Assembly (NCBI GenBank): GCA_021498095.1
Contig: JAIZWK010000001.1
Location: 4,226,768 to 4,290,767, forward strand
Reading direction: 5' to 3'
DNA length: 64,000 nucleotides
Source: Candidatus Harpocratesius repetitus
GTDB taxonomy: Archaea; Asgardarchaeota; Lokiarchaeia; Sigyniarchaeales; Promethearchaeaceae
Shown here: positions 26,499 to 35,933 of the stretch, one piece after another
Layout of the letters: the number at the start of each line of letters is the position of its first letter
Numbering within the stretch: the first letter of the stretch is position 1
Program-made: the position numbers and the translations under genes
The notes under the pieces: model-generated
Database searches by the model: none
What the model saw: the letters and a program-made list of their open reading frames with translations, nothing else
Told to the model about the DNA's origin: nothing

Positions 26499-27644
26499 AT
26501 GAGTCTTTCAAAATTTTACAAAAAATCAATTAAAGAACGCCGCTTAATAATTCAATCATTAAAAGATATTCCTTTATCAGAAATGAATTTATTAAATCAT
26601 GAGAGTTATATACCAAATGATAAACTAGATTTAATGATTGAGAATGTTTTGGGATACTATCCTCTTCCATTTGGTATTGCTACTCATTTTAATGTAAACA
26701 AAAAGGAATATCTTATTCCTATGGTAATTGAAGAACCATCTGTTGTTGCTGCTGCTTCAAAATCTGCAAAAATTGCCAAGATTCATGGAGGTTTTTCATC
26801 TGGACCAATTCAACCTCTTATGATCGGTCAAATTCAAATATGTAATATTGATTCAAAGGAAGAACGGAATGAAATTTTCGAATATATTCATAAAAATAAA
26901 GACAATTTAATTTGTTTTTTAAACAAGCAAGATCCTGTCCTAATTGAACACAATGGTGGAGTTAAAGACATTCAGATAAGGGAAATTACTAATAATGATC
27001 AATTATTTATTATCCTTCATGTAATCGTAGATGTTCGTGATGCCATGGGTGCAAATATTATAAATACGATGGTTGAACGTTTGGCAGATAAACTTCGCCC
27101 AGAAATTCCTGGAAGAATCAATCTAAGAATCATATCAAATCTAGCAATTCATAGGGTTGCTAAATCTCGTGCAATTTTTGATAAAGATGCTCTAGGTGGG
27201 AAAGAAATAGTAAAGAATATTCTCGATGCTTATTTTTTTGCATTAAATGATCCATTTCGTGCAGCAACTCATAATAAAGGTATTATGAATGGTATAGATG
27301 CAGTCGCTATTGCTACAGGGAATGATTTTCGTGCATTAGAAGCAGGAGCACATGCTTTTGCATCATTTTCAGGTCAATATTTACCTTTAACACGTTATTT
27401 TCTCCATCCAGAGGGGCATCTCATTGGAGAAATAGAATTACCATTAGCAATGGGAACAATCGGGGGAATGATTTCCAAACATCCCGGTGCCCAACTTAGT
27501 TTAAAGATCATGGATATTAATTCAGCAGAAGAATTATGTCAAGTTACCGCTGCTGTTGGATTAGCTCAAAACCTCGCTGCTTTAAGAGCATTAGCAGATG
27601 AAGGAATTCAAAAAGGTCATATGAAATTACACAAGCGAATATAA
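26499..27644 (+). CDS. HMG-CoA reductase, class II type
   Basis: A 381-residue enzyme of the short, soluble, class II (bacterial-type) branch, making mevalonate from HMG-CoA and two NAD(P)H. Signature stretches: LGYYPLPFGIATHF, MVIEEPSVVAAASKSAKI, DVRDAMGANIINTM, HNKGIMNGIDAVAIATGND with the catalytic Lys/Asp, and GTIGGMISKHPGAQLSLKIM. It begins 34 bases after the decarboxylase stop. Most archaea carry class I enzymes, so a class II form in the biosynthetic cluster points to an old transfer from bacteria, as reported for some archaeal lineages. Confidence 0.93.
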   Translation: MSLSKFYKKSIKERRLIIQSLKDIPLSEMNLLNHESYIPNDKLDLMIENVLGYYPLPFGIATHFNVNKKEYLIPMVIEEPSVVAAASKSAKIAKIHGGFSSGPIQPLMIGQIQICNIDSKEERNEIFEYIHKNKDNLICFLNKQDPVLIEHNGGVKDIQIREITNNDQLFIILHVIVDVRDAMGANIINTMVERLADKLRPEIPGRINLRIISNLAIHRVAKSRAIFDKDALGGKEIVKNILDAYFFALNDPFRAATHNKGIMNGIDAVAIATGNDFRALEAGAHAFASFSGQYLPLTRYFLHPEGHLIGEIELPLAMGTIGGMISKHPGAQLSLKIMDINSAEELCQVTAAVGLAQNLAALRALADEGIQKGHMKLHKRI

Positions 27645-27676
27645 AGAAAACTTAATCACTTTATCATTTGATTATT

Positions 27677-28645
27677 ATGGAAAAGATCTCTATTTCAACA
27701 CCAGGTAAATGCATATTGTTTGGAGAACACGCCGTTGTTTATGGATATACTGCATTAGTATCGACAATTGATATGAAATCTGTTTGCACAATCCGAAATA
27801 TTAATTCAAATGGAATAAAATTCAATTTTCCAAATTATCAAAAAAAAATTCAACTAAAATCACTAGATTTAATAGAGAATGAAATTGAAATCTTTAACTC
27901 AAAATTTGAATCCTTTTCCCACTTTTTAAAGACTCTTAAAAAAATCGAAAATGAATGCTCTCTTTCTTTAAATGGCATTGAAATTGAAATATCTTCCTCA
28001 TTATGGTCTAATTCTGGATTAGGTTCGTCTGCTTCAACTGCATCCGCTTTTATTCAAGCAGTTAATCAGTTTTTTAACTTAAAATGGAGTATGGATAAAA
28101 TTAATAGTTATACATATTTTATGGAAAAATTTATTCATGGAAATCCTTCTGGAATTGATAATACAGTTATTAATTATGGAGGTTTTTTACTTTATCAGAA
28201 TAAAAAATTTAAAAGCATTAAGAATACACCTAGAATTCCTTTATTAATTATTAATTCAGGTCAAAGCCATCGAACTTTTCAAGCAGTAAAACAAGTAAAA
28301 GAAATGTTTGACAAAGATCCTAAAGAAATAGATGAAATTTTTAAGAAAATCGACCAAATTGCCAATAAAAGTGTTGAATTTATTAATAATGGCGATGTTG
28401 AACAATTAGGGGCTTTAATGAATCAAAACCAAATATTGCTTGAGAGATTAAATCTCTCCACTCCACAAATCTCCAAAATTATTAAAATGGGTTCTTCAAT
28501 CGATATATATGGAGTTAAAATAACAGGAGCAGGGTTAGGTGGGGCATTGATTGCAGTTGGGACGCAGAAATGTCTTTTACAATATCAAGAAAAATTACAT
28601 TCATTAGGTTATCAATCAATTATCACTTCAATTGGAGGGAAATAA
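27677..28645 (+). CDS. mvk: Mevalonate kinase
   Basis: About 322 residues from the ATG at 27677 (MEKISISTPGKCILFGEHAV); a TTG three codons upstream is unlikely. GHMP kinase motifs: 1 PGKCILFGEHAVVYG, 2 SNSGLGSSASTASAFIQAV (ATP phosphate loop), Asp of GNPSGIDNTVINYGG as catalytic base, and 3 VKITGAGLGGALIAV. It phosphorylates mevalonate with ATP. It follows HMG-CoA reductase by 32 bases. Its TAA stop (28643-28645) is immediately followed in the same frame by the isopentenyl phosphate kinase coding sequence, which has no normal start codon. Confidence 0.95.
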   Translation: MEKISISTPGKCILFGEHAVVYGYTALVSTIDMKSVCTIRNINSNGIKFNFPNYQKKIQLKSLDLIENEIEIFNSKFESFSHFLKTLKKIENECSLSLNGIEIEISSSLWSNSGLGSSASTASAFIQAVNQFFNLKWSMDKINSYTYFMEKFIHGNPSGIDNTVINYGGFLLYQNKKFKSIKNTPRIPLLIINSGQSHRTFQAVKQVKEMFDKDPKEIDEIFKKIDQIANKSVEFINNGDVEQLGALMNQNQILLERLNLSTPQISKIIKMGSSIDIYGVKITGAGLGGALIAVGTQKCLLQYQEKLHSLGYQSIITSIGGK

Positions 28646-29506
28646 ATTATTAGAGATGAAAGTCAATCGTCAAATTTTGAGATATCAAACATAACTATAA
28701 TAAAATTAGGTGGTAGTTTAATTACTGATAAAACTCAACCCTTTTCTGTTAGACACGGCATTATAGAATCGATTGCACTTCAATTAAAGGATTTCTTAAT
28801 TAATTCAAATAATCCTATTATTCTCGTTCATGGTGGTGGTTCTTTTGGACATCCTATGGCACAAAAATATTCAATTCAGCAAGGATATAATCCAAATATT
28901 CCAAATCAAATAAAAGGCTTATTATCAACTCATCAAAAAATGCTAGAATTGAATCAAATTATTATTGATATTTTTTCTTCTTTGGACTTAAAAGTGCTTT
29001 CATTTCCTCCAAGTCTTTTATTTATAGAGGAGGATTCCCAACTAAGATTTTACGGAAAGGAGATTTTAGAACAGATTCTTCATTGGAAAATAATTCCTGT
29101 TTTATTTGGTGATGTTTTGTTTACTTCTTCCCATAATTTCAAAATACTTTCCGGGGATACCATAATTTCTCATCTTTGTTTTGAATTTGGAGATCATATC
29201 ATTAAAAATGTAATTTTCTCTATTGATCAAGATGGAATTTTAGAAAAAGAAAAGGATTCTGATCAGTTACATATAATTCCGCATTTAACTCCGTCAGAAT
29301 TAAAAAGATTTCATATTAAAGACCCATTTATTCATATCGATAAGAAATTTGATGTAACAGGAGCGATGGCAGGAAAAATAAAAGAAATTATTAAGATTTC
29401 AAATATTGGTATTACTGTCAAAATTATCAATGGTAAAACTCAAAATCTTCTTTTAGATACTTTATTTGATCGAGAACGTATTTCTACAACGATATCAGAA
29501 AATTAA
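28646..29506 (+). CDS. ipk: Isopentenyl phosphate kinase, in frame after the mevalonate kinase stop, start codon unresolved
   Basis: The amino-acid-kinase fold is complete: IIKLGGSLITDKTQPFSVRH, IILVHGGGSFGHPMAQKY (with the catalytic His of the GGGSFGH loop), IISPxP-equivalent FPPSLLF, VPVxxGD-like IPVLFGDVLF, LSGDTIISHL and KFDVTGAMAGKIKEI. It matches archaeal IPK, which phosphorylates isopentenyl phosphate to IPP. The frame is open from 28646 but contains no ATG, GTG or TTG before the Met at 28856, which lies after both essential N-terminal motifs. Options: a rare ATT/ATA start, readthrough or re-initiation at the preceding TAA, or a frameshift after ATG 28656 (MKVNRQILRYQ) in the neighbouring frame. 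Confidence 0.88.
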   Translation: MIRDESQSSNFEISNITIIKLGGSLITDKTQPFSVRHGIIESIALQLKDFLINSNNPIILVHGGGSFGHPMAQKYSIQQGYNPNIPNQIKGLLSTHQKMLELNQIIIDIFSSLDLKVLSFPPSLLFIEEDSQLRFYGKEILEQILHWKIIPVLFGDVLFTSSHNFKILSGDTIISHLCFEFGDHIIKNVIFSIDQDGILEKEKDSDQLHIIPHLTPSELKRFHIKDPFIHIDKKFDVTGAMAGKIKEIIKISNIGITVKIINGKTQNLLLDTLFDRERISTTISEN

Positions 29507-29544
29507 TGATATAAGAATAAAAAGTAGGAATGTTCGTATTATAA

Positions 29545-30300
29545 TTATGCACCTTTTCGCCGATTTCGGCGAATATATTCCTTTAAATCTTCAAGTAACA
29601 TAGACTCATTGTAATCAGGCCATAATTCTTTTCTAAAGCGAAATTCTGCATAAGAAGCATCCCAAAGCAAGAATCCTGAAATGCGTGCACCATCTTCCAT
29701 TCCTGTACGAATTAAGTAATCTAGTTCGGGAAATTCTTTTGTATAAAGACACTTTTTTATGGTATCTTTTGATATTTCTTCTTTAGAATAACCATTTTCA
29801 ATGATTTCTTTTACAGCATCTACAATTTCTTCTTGACCATCATAATTTATGCATACATTTATGAAAAAATCGTGATATTTTTTTGTTATTTGATTTACTT
29901 TTTTAATTCCATTTTGTATGTCCTTAGGTAATTCATTAATTCTTCCAATTATCTTAACCCTAACTTTATTATCATGAATAGCAGGATCTGAAATTACATC
30001 ATTTACACTTTTTAGCAGTAAATTAAATAAATATGATATTTCTTTTAGACTTCTTTTTCTTACATTTTCTGAAGAAAGGGCATAAATACTTAGATACTTG
30101 ATTTTAGCATCAAAAAAAGCATATAATATTTTTTTTAAAGTCTTGTAACCTTCCATATGTCCTTTTAATGTATTCTTTATACCTTGGCGTTTAATCCATC
30201 TTCGATTACCATCTAAAATAATACCAACGTGTCTTGGTAATTGTTCTTTATAAAAAAGATGAATTTTTGATAAACTGTCGATTTTATCAAGTTCTTCCAT
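29545..30300 (-). CDS. uppS: cis-Prenyltransferase (undecaprenyl/polyprenyl diphosphate synthase family)
   Basis: A 251-residue Z-type prenyltransferase: HVGIILDGNRRWIKRQG with the catalytic Asp, HMEGYKTLKKIL, YLSIYALSSENVRKR, FINVCINYDGQEEIV, and the C-terminal DYLIRTGMEDGARISGFLLW with AEFRFRKELWPDY. It extends an allylic diphosphate with IPP to make the long-chain carrier used as dolichyl phosphate. It converges on the mevalonate genes, and its product is the acceptor for the ALG7-like enzyme at 21835 and possibly the UbiA-family enzyme at 33009. Confidence 0.94.
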   Translation of the reverse strand: MEELDKIDSLSKIHLFYKEQLPRHVGIILDGNRRWIKRQGIKNTLKGHMEGYKTLKKILYAFFDAKIKYLSIYALSSENVRKRSLKEISYLFNLLLKSVNDVISDPAIHDNKVRVKIIGRINELPKDIQNGIKKVNQITKKYHDFFINVCINYDGQEEIVDAVKEIIENGYSKEEISKDTIKKCLYTKEFPELDYLIRTGMEDGARISGFLLWDASYAEFRFRKELWPDYNESMLLEDLKEYIRRNRRKGA

Positions 30301-30340
30301 TTCCTTATGGTAAGAAAGGTGGGGATTTCATATAAAAGCG

Positions 30341-32962
30341 ATGGATGAAATTTTGAATAAATTTGATAAACTTCGGAACTTTTTTGAAAATATGAAAAAG
30401 AATTTTCAAATCCTTTTATTAGGATTATTTATTTTCGGAACGATTGGAATCATCATATTATTATATTTTACAAGTGTTATTATTATTCCAAATAATATTG
30501 TTGACATAGGATTATGGATTGGATTTTGGGTATTTTGGATTGCATTAGTTAATGAAGGATTGCATTGGATTAAAAATGGAAAACGAAGTGATTGGGCAGA
30601 TATCGTTGCAATCTTATTTCTATTTATTACTGTTTTTCTTATTACTAGAGATGTTCTACTTTCTTTTGTTGGAGCATTCTCAATATATTTACTCTTTGGT
30701 ATTGATGAATTAAAAGAATATGAAATCTTGAACAAGATTGTTTTAATTTCAGTAATTACATACAATGTAATATTTATCGCTGGAATACTTGATGAAATTT
30801 TCCAGAAGGAAGGATTCTGGCAAAATATTGCTTTTTCATTTAGTTTTTGGTTGATATTAATATTAGGATTTGCATTTTTTGGGAGAAAATACTTAGTTGT
30901 TTTCCGCTTTATGAGTGTTCAATATTTAACTTTATTGCTTTATGTGGTTGCATGGTTGGTCATTGTGATGATCAATGGTATGTTTTCAATTAATTTTAAC
31001 CAATATATTTATGAAGCACTTATACTGACCAATTTAATCATCTATGCTTTCAGTGGACCATTAATTAATATCTTAATGGGTTATAAACAAGAAGATGATC
31101 CTCAATTAAATCAAATGGTGAAGGAAGTTGCTGAAAAGGTTGGCCTAAATCCAAATAAGATTCAAGTTCGATTTGGAAAATATCCAATTTTGAATGCAAT
31201 GGCTTATGGTGCATTTTGGAATATGAATATGGCAATTATTGCCCCAGATAAAAAAAGTATTCCTATTAATGAATTAAAGGGAATTATTGCACATGAATTA
31301 GGCCATTTAAAGCAGAAACATACCCTTTTTTTAACATTAGTTTCAACTGTTGAAATTATCATATTTCAATTGTTAAAATGGCCTGTTACAATGTATGATT
31401 ATGTTTTTAACAAAGAAAACCAACCTTTTGAGATGTGGGTCTTTTTATTAATTAATTTTGGAATTTCTATCTTTTTATATATTTTTGTTCGCTATCTTGA
31501 AGGTCATGCTGATAAAGTTGCAAAAACTGGAGGATATGCTTCAAGTATTTCTAAAGGGTTGTATAATTTAGAATCGTTTTATGCTACCAGTCATGAAATT
31601 GGATTAGATGCAACATTATTAAGTGATGAAAAAGTCTCTGAAAAGAATCAAATGTTGCAATATTACAGCACTGCAGTATATTTAAACAAAATGATTATAA
31701 AACCCTCTCGGGGAATCTTGATGTCAAATTTTATTAATTCTCATCCTCCTTCTTTCCATCGAATCATGATTCTTTTGGATGAAAATGGTTTTTCTCCTTT
31801 GCAAGAGTCATTTATGCCTGTTCTGTTTTTAAATCGGAAAAAAGCAAGAGAATTCTGCATTAAAACTAACGATGCACGGCAGAAATATATGGAATTGGTA
31901 AATCAGAAAATAAAAGAAAAATTTCATTTTGAAAGAATAACAGAGTTTCATAAGACTCTTCAGCAAAAGGAATTTTATAGTTATAAAATCGGAAAAACAT
32001 ATGCATTTTTAAATATTATTACAGGAGAACGTTGGATTGGTGTAATTAAGGAGATAAATTATCGAGAAAATGTAACTGAATCATTAGAGTATGATGTTGA
32101 AATTCAAAAAGAAGAGAATCAAACAGAAATAATCAAAATAAATCCATCCATTTGTAAAGAAATTCCATTATTTATCGGATCAAATTATAAATTCCGAAAA
32201 GAAGGTATCCTTAAATTGAAAAATATTGAGTTAAATGTTCTTTATGAAGGAATTCATCGACAAAAAAAGCACTTAAAAGACCCATATTATAAGTTTATCA
32301 ACACTGGAGTGGCTGTTTTTATCGATTCGAATGGTAAAGAAATAAGGAAACCTATTTTTAAAACAAAATTTCCTATACCATTTGAGCTAATTAAAGAATT
32401 TAATGGTAAAAATATATATCTCAAAAAGTCCGGAAGTTATATGGTTTTGAATGTCAAAGAATTAAAATTTGATTCTAAAGGAAAAATTTCTATTTCTTGT
32501 TTGAAGATAGACAATAAATATTTTTCAGATAATTTGCAAAAATCAGATTCACTTAATGATAATATTTATCAATTTAACTCTGAAACTCATACTATCAAAT
32601 ATGAAAAAATCTATTTCCCTGTTCATAACGATGATAAAACAAAAGCAATGGAAACTAATTTCATTAAGTTTTTGCAAAAAGAACAAATTCGAATTATAAT
32701 TGTCTTGAAAAAGGCAGTAAATAGTGAAATTGATGGAAAAATAACAAATATTGAATTTGATGAAAAATCTCGTGAATTTATTTCTAAAATTCAAGTAAAA
32801 TCAATTTTTGATGAAGAAACTAATATAAATTTAAAAAAAATCGATGGAATCTTTTTGAATGTTCCAACATTAGTCGTCCAAGATAATATGCAAATTAGTT
32901 TATTTTCGAAATTGATTAACAAAATTCAGCAAATCAATCATCCAGAAAAAATTTTCATATAA
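30341..32962 (+). CDS. M48 (HtpX/Ste24-like) membrane zinc metalloprotease with a long C-terminal extension
   Basis: An 873-residue protein. Residues ~15-240 contain about seven membrane segments. The protease domain carries HELGH (near residue 316-320) in GIIAHELGHLKQKHTL and the third zinc ligand Glu in RYLEGHADKVAKT (near 386). Two further hydrophobic segments flank the site, as in HtpX/Ste24. The usual protein ends at about residue 520; here about 350 more residues follow. They are rich in beta-strand-like, Lys/Ile-rich sequence (GKTYAFLNIITGERWIGVIK, NGKNIYLKKSGSYMVLN) with no recognised domain. It is divergent from the cis-prenyltransferase (40-base gap) and precedes the UbiA-family gene by 46 bases. 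CAAX processing or membrane quality control are both possible. Confidence 0.85.
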   Translation: MDEILNKFDKLRNFFENMKKNFQILLLGLFIFGTIGIIILLYFTSVIIIPNNIVDIGLWIGFWVFWIALVNEGLHWIKNGKRSDWADIVAILFLFITVFLITRDVLLSFVGAFSIYLLFGIDELKEYEILNKIVLISVITYNVIFIAGILDEIFQKEGFWQNIAFSFSFWLILILGFAFFGRKYLVVFRFMSVQYLTLLLYVVAWLVIVMINGMFSINFNQYIYEALILTNLIIYAFSGPLINILMGYKQEDDPQLNQMVKEVAEKVGLNPNKIQVRFGKYPILNAMAYGAFWNMNMAIIAPDKKSIPINELKGIIAHELGHLKQKHTLFLTLVSTVEIIIFQLLKWPVTMYDYVFNKENQPFEMWVFLLINFGISIFLYIFVRYLEGHADKVAKTGGYASSISKGLYNLESFYATSHEIGLDATLLSDEKVSEKNQMLQYYSTAVYLNKMIIKPSRGILMSNFINSHPPSFHRIMILLDENGFSPLQESFMPVLFLNRKKAREFCIKTNDARQKYMELVNQKIKEKFHFERITEFHKTLQQKEFYSYKIGKTYAFLNIITGERWIGVIKEINYRENVTESLEYDVEIQKEENQTEIIKINPSICKEIPLFIGSNYKFRKEGILKLKNIELNVLYEGIHRQKKHLKDPYYKFINTGVAVFIDSNGKEIRKPIFKTKFPIPFELIKEFNGKNIYLKKSGSYMVLNVKELKFDSKGKISISCLKIDNKYFSDNLQKSDSLNDNIYQFNSETHTIKYEKIYFPVHNDDKTKAMETNFIKFLQKEQIRIIIVLKKAVNSEIDGKITNIEFDEKSREFISKIQVKSIFDEETNINLKKIDGIFLNVPTLVVQDNMQISLFSKLINKIQQINHPEKIFI

Positions 32963-33008
32963 ATCTTTAGGTTACATTCGAGATATGATTAAAAAAAGAG
33001 GAAATCAA

Positions 33009-33947
33009 ATGCAGATTAATTGGTGTGAAAAAACTCTTGGAATAATTCGATTAATGAGAGTTCAACAATATTATAAAAATTTAATAATTCTAGTCGGAAT
33101 TTTTTTTGCAGGAGAATTATTTAATTTTTCTCTTTATCCTCGAATCTTTTTTGGATTTTTAATTTTGTGCCTAACTTCTTCAATTATTTATATTTTAAAT
33201 GATATAAGAGATAAAGAAGCAGATACATTTCATCCTGAAAAGAAAAAATCCCGGCCATTAGCATCAGGCATTCTATCTGTAAAATTTGCATGGATTTTGG
33301 TAATTCTTTTAATTCTTTTCATTGGATATATTGCTATATTATTTGCCGATGTTTTTTCATTAATGTTAGGTCTGATGCTTGCTAATGGATTGCTATATAA
33401 TTATTTCTTGAAAGATATTGCATTTGCAGACATTATTAGCTTAAGTACCATATACATTTGGCGCGCTCTTGCTGGATGTGTTCTTATAGATGTTACAATA
33501 TCTCCGTGGTTAACAATTGCAGTTTTTCTTACTGCTTTATTTTTAGCCACTGGTAAAAGAATTGCAGATTTATCTTTAATGGGAAAAAAATCTGCTAATA
33601 ATCACAAAAAAACATACAACGAATACTCAGCTGATTTATTGGATAAATTTTTAATTATTATAGCCACTAGTTTATTTGTTGTTTACACTTTATATTGTGT
33701 TTTAGGTCCTACAGAATCAGACTCAATTCTTGACTTAAAAAACAATTTACTTATTTACAGCACACCTATTGCATTATTTTTAATATTCCGTTTTATATAT
33801 ATTATAAAATTTAAGCCCGAAATTGCTCGAAAAGCCCATAAATTAATTCACGACAAAGAGATGCTTATCGCTGGAATTTTTTTTGGCTTATTAATATTAA
33901 GCATTTTCTATTTAAATCTCGATGGTGTTAATTTCTTGAAATTTTAA
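33009..33947 (+). CDS. UbiA-superfamily decaprenyl-phosphate phosphoribosyltransferase-like protein
   Basis: About 312 residues with eight or nine membrane segments. RLMRVQQYYKNLIILVGIFF at the start, the first Asp-rich motif in IIYILNDIRDKEADTFHPEK, KKSRPLASGILS, and the second region ATGKRIADLSLMG are characteristic of the DPPR-synthase branch, which joins polyprenyl phosphate to phosphoribosyl diphosphate. The ATG at 33009 is preceded by GAGG at about 6 bases, so I prefer it to the ATG at 32985. A ribosyl/arabinosyl lipid carrier would feed surface glycans; the specific substrate is inferred from the branch and not proven. Confidence 0.82.
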   Translation: MQINWCEKTLGIIRLMRVQQYYKNLIILVGIFFAGELFNFSLYPRIFFGFLILCLTSSIIYILNDIRDKEADTFHPEKKKSRPLASGILSVKFAWILVILLILFIGYIAILFADVFSLMLGLMLANGLLYNYFLKDIAFADIISLSTIYIWRALAGCVLIDVTISPWLTIAVFLTALFLATGKRIADLSLMGKKSANNHKKTYNEYSADLLDKFLIIIATSLFVVYTLYCVLGPTESDSILDLKNNLLIYSTPIALFLIFRFIYIIKFKPEIARKAHKLIHDKEMLIAGIFFGLLILSIFYLNLDGVNFLKF

Positions 33948-33964
33948 ATTCTAAAAATGTGGAT

Positions 33965-35158
33965 ATGAGAATTATGACTTGGAAAGAATTAGGAAAAGTA
34001 TATATAAAAAAAGTAAGACCCGAAACAATACTGGATGATTATGCCCAGTTAATGGATTTAATGAAATATTCTAAATATTTTAGACCTGAACAAAAAACAT
34101 TAGTCAAGCTTAATCTTTCTTGGAGTAAATTTTTTCCTGCATGTTCCTCCCCTCCCTGGCAAGTTGAAGGAGTCTTAAAAAAATTACGAAATGATGGATT
34201 CAGTGGAAGAAATATTTATACATGTGAAAATCGCACTGTAGTAACGAATATTGCTAAAGGTTTAAAAGGAAATAAATGGGAACCAATTATTAATAAATAC
34301 AATACTTTTTTTATTCCATTAACCCGTGTGAAGTTTGTTCCATTCAAAAGTAAAATTCCTTTGAAAGTTCTTGATTCAAAGGTTTTTCCGAATGGTTTTT
34401 CCATACCTCAAGTTTATATTGGGAAAAATATGATTCACCTACCAACATTTAAAACTCACGGACATACAGGTGCAAAAGGTGGAGAATTCGGAAAAGATAA
34501 CCCTGAATCTGCAGGTGGAATTACCTGTTCAATAAAAAATTCCTTTGGAGGTTTATTAACAACGCGCCGCCATTTTGCGCATCAATATATGAGTGAAGTG
34601 CTTCATGATTTATTAGCCATCCAAAAACAAATACATCCTAATATTATGGCTCTCGTTGATGGAACTGTGGCTGGAGATGGTGCAGGACCACGTTGTATGA
34701 TTCCACGCATAAAAAATACGATCCTTGGTGGATATGATCAAGTCGCTGTAGATGCCATGGTGGCAAAAATTATGGGATTTGATCCTATGAAATTACCATT
34801 TATTAAAATGTGTCATGATTCTGGTTTTGGAATAGGAGATCCGGACCAAATCGAAGTTATTGGAGATGTAGAAGCATCAAAGGAAAATTGGCATTTTAAG
34901 GTTAATCGTAGCTTAGTCATTTGGGGAGATCAACAAGTACGCAAAGGAAAATTGAAATTTTTAGAGCCTTTGATGCATACTTTCTTATTTAAATTAGGAC
35001 CAGTAATGCTCTCTAGTATATATCATGATCTTTTCTGGTATAACACTGTTGGAATGAAAAGAATTAAAAAATATATGCAAACTGAATGGGGACAGCTTTT
35101 CCAAAAATATCCCAATAAGGATCCTCAATCAAAATTAAATCATCTAAGAGAAGAGTGA
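33965..35158 (+). CDS. DUF362-domain protein
   Basis: A ~397-residue protein with the DUF362 layout: LVKLNLSW in the first strand, PPWQVEGVLKKLRNDGF, the central PTFKTHGHTGAKGGEFG then ITCSIKNSFGG, VDGTVAGDGAGPR, and a late VAVDAMVAKIMGFDPMKLP. Family members often carry ferredoxin domains; none is present here. No enzymatic activity is established for the stand-alone form. It starts 17 bases after the UbiA-family gene (ATG 33965, GTG 33959 also possible), so the two are probably in one transcript. Confidence 0.8.
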   Translation: MRIMTWKELGKVYIKKVRPETILDDYAQLMDLMKYSKYFRPEQKTLVKLNLSWSKFFPACSSPPWQVEGVLKKLRNDGFSGRNIYTCENRTVVTNIAKGLKGNKWEPIINKYNTFFIPLTRVKFVPFKSKIPLKVLDSKVFPNGFSIPQVYIGKNMIHLPTFKTHGHTGAKGGEFGKDNPESAGGITCSIKNSFGGLLTTRRHFAHQYMSEVLHDLLAIQKQIHPNIMALVDGTVAGDGAGPRCMIPRIKNTILGGYDQVAVDAMVAKIMGFDPMKLPFIKMCHDSGFGIGDPDQIEVIGDVEASKENWHFKVNRSLVIWGDQQVRKGKLKFLEPLMHTFLFKLGPVMLSSIYHDLFWYNTVGMKRIKKYMQTEWGQLFQKYPNKDPQSKLNHLREE

Positions 35159-35177
35159 ATTGAACAAAACTAATCGG

Positions 35178-35861
35178 TTAATTCGCTTTTTTTTTATTCT
35201 TCTTTGAAGAGAATAAATGTCCTGTTCGTCTTCCTATAAACATCGCTGCTTTTTCATGTTTTGATGATACTTTATTTATACCATTATAAGGCTTTTTTGA
35301 AGTCGAAGTTTCATTTACAATGAAAATATCTGATTGATTTTTGATTTTTTCACCTTGTAATAGATGATTGATATATTGATCTGTTAATTCAATTACTCCA
35401 TCTCCAATTTTAATAACTTTTCTTTTAGTAGGAAAAGTTTGGAATGAAGTTATGATATATTGTCGTAATTCAGCAAGATTTGATATTTCACGACTATAAA
35501 CGAAAACTCCATCAAAAAATATTGCAACACCTGTCATTCGGCGACCTGGATCGATCCCAATTGTTAGAGTGTGAAATGATATTAAATTTTTTGAATATTG
35601 AAGGGCTTTTAACAGAATTTGATCAGGTGAATCTTCTTGTGATACTTCTAAAATGTGAATTGAAGATCTTATAATTGCTGAAGTTTCTTTAAGTTCTTCT
35701 TTTGTAGTAATTAAAACACGTAAGGATCGATGAATTTTTGAAAGATTATCAAGAGCGATAAATGGGATCTCTTCATTTCTAAATTTATGTGTAATTAAAT
35801 AAAATAATTTTGCATCATGCATATATACACATATATCAACCAAATTATCACCCTGAATCAA
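35178..35861 (-). CDS. RuvC/RNase H-fold nuclease-like protein
   Basis: About 227 residues. The C-terminal two thirds start with a strand-turn-strand LTIGIDPGRRMTGVAIFFDG that matches the first motif of RuvC/YqgF-type RNase H folds (catalytic Asp in IDPG). Later acidic residues that could complete the site are in KVIKIGDGVIEL, and a Lys/Glu helix occurs in SSKHEKAAMFIGRRTG. The N-terminal ~95 residues are unassigned. The first codon is TTG at 35861; ATG at 35822 is an alternative. The tail is Lys-rich. It is divergent from the RadB-like gene (72 bases), which supports a DNA-processing role. I cannot name the family precisely. Confidence 0.6.
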   Translation of the reverse strand: MIQGDNLVDICVYMHDAKLFYLITHKFRNEEIPFIALDNLSKIHRSLRVLITTKEELKETSAIIRSSIHILEVSQEDSPDQILLKALQYSKNLISFHTLTIGIDPGRRMTGVAIFFDGVFVYSREISNLAELRQYIITSFQTFPTKRKVIKIGDGVIELTDQYINHLLQGEKIKNQSDIFIVNETSTSKKPYNGINKVSSKHEKAAMFIGRRTGHLFSSKKNKKKAN

Positions 35862-35933
35862 TAAAACAATAACAATAACTTTAACATATTCTTTATTGCT
35901 AATATAATGTAATAAAATGCGATGAAATAAAAA

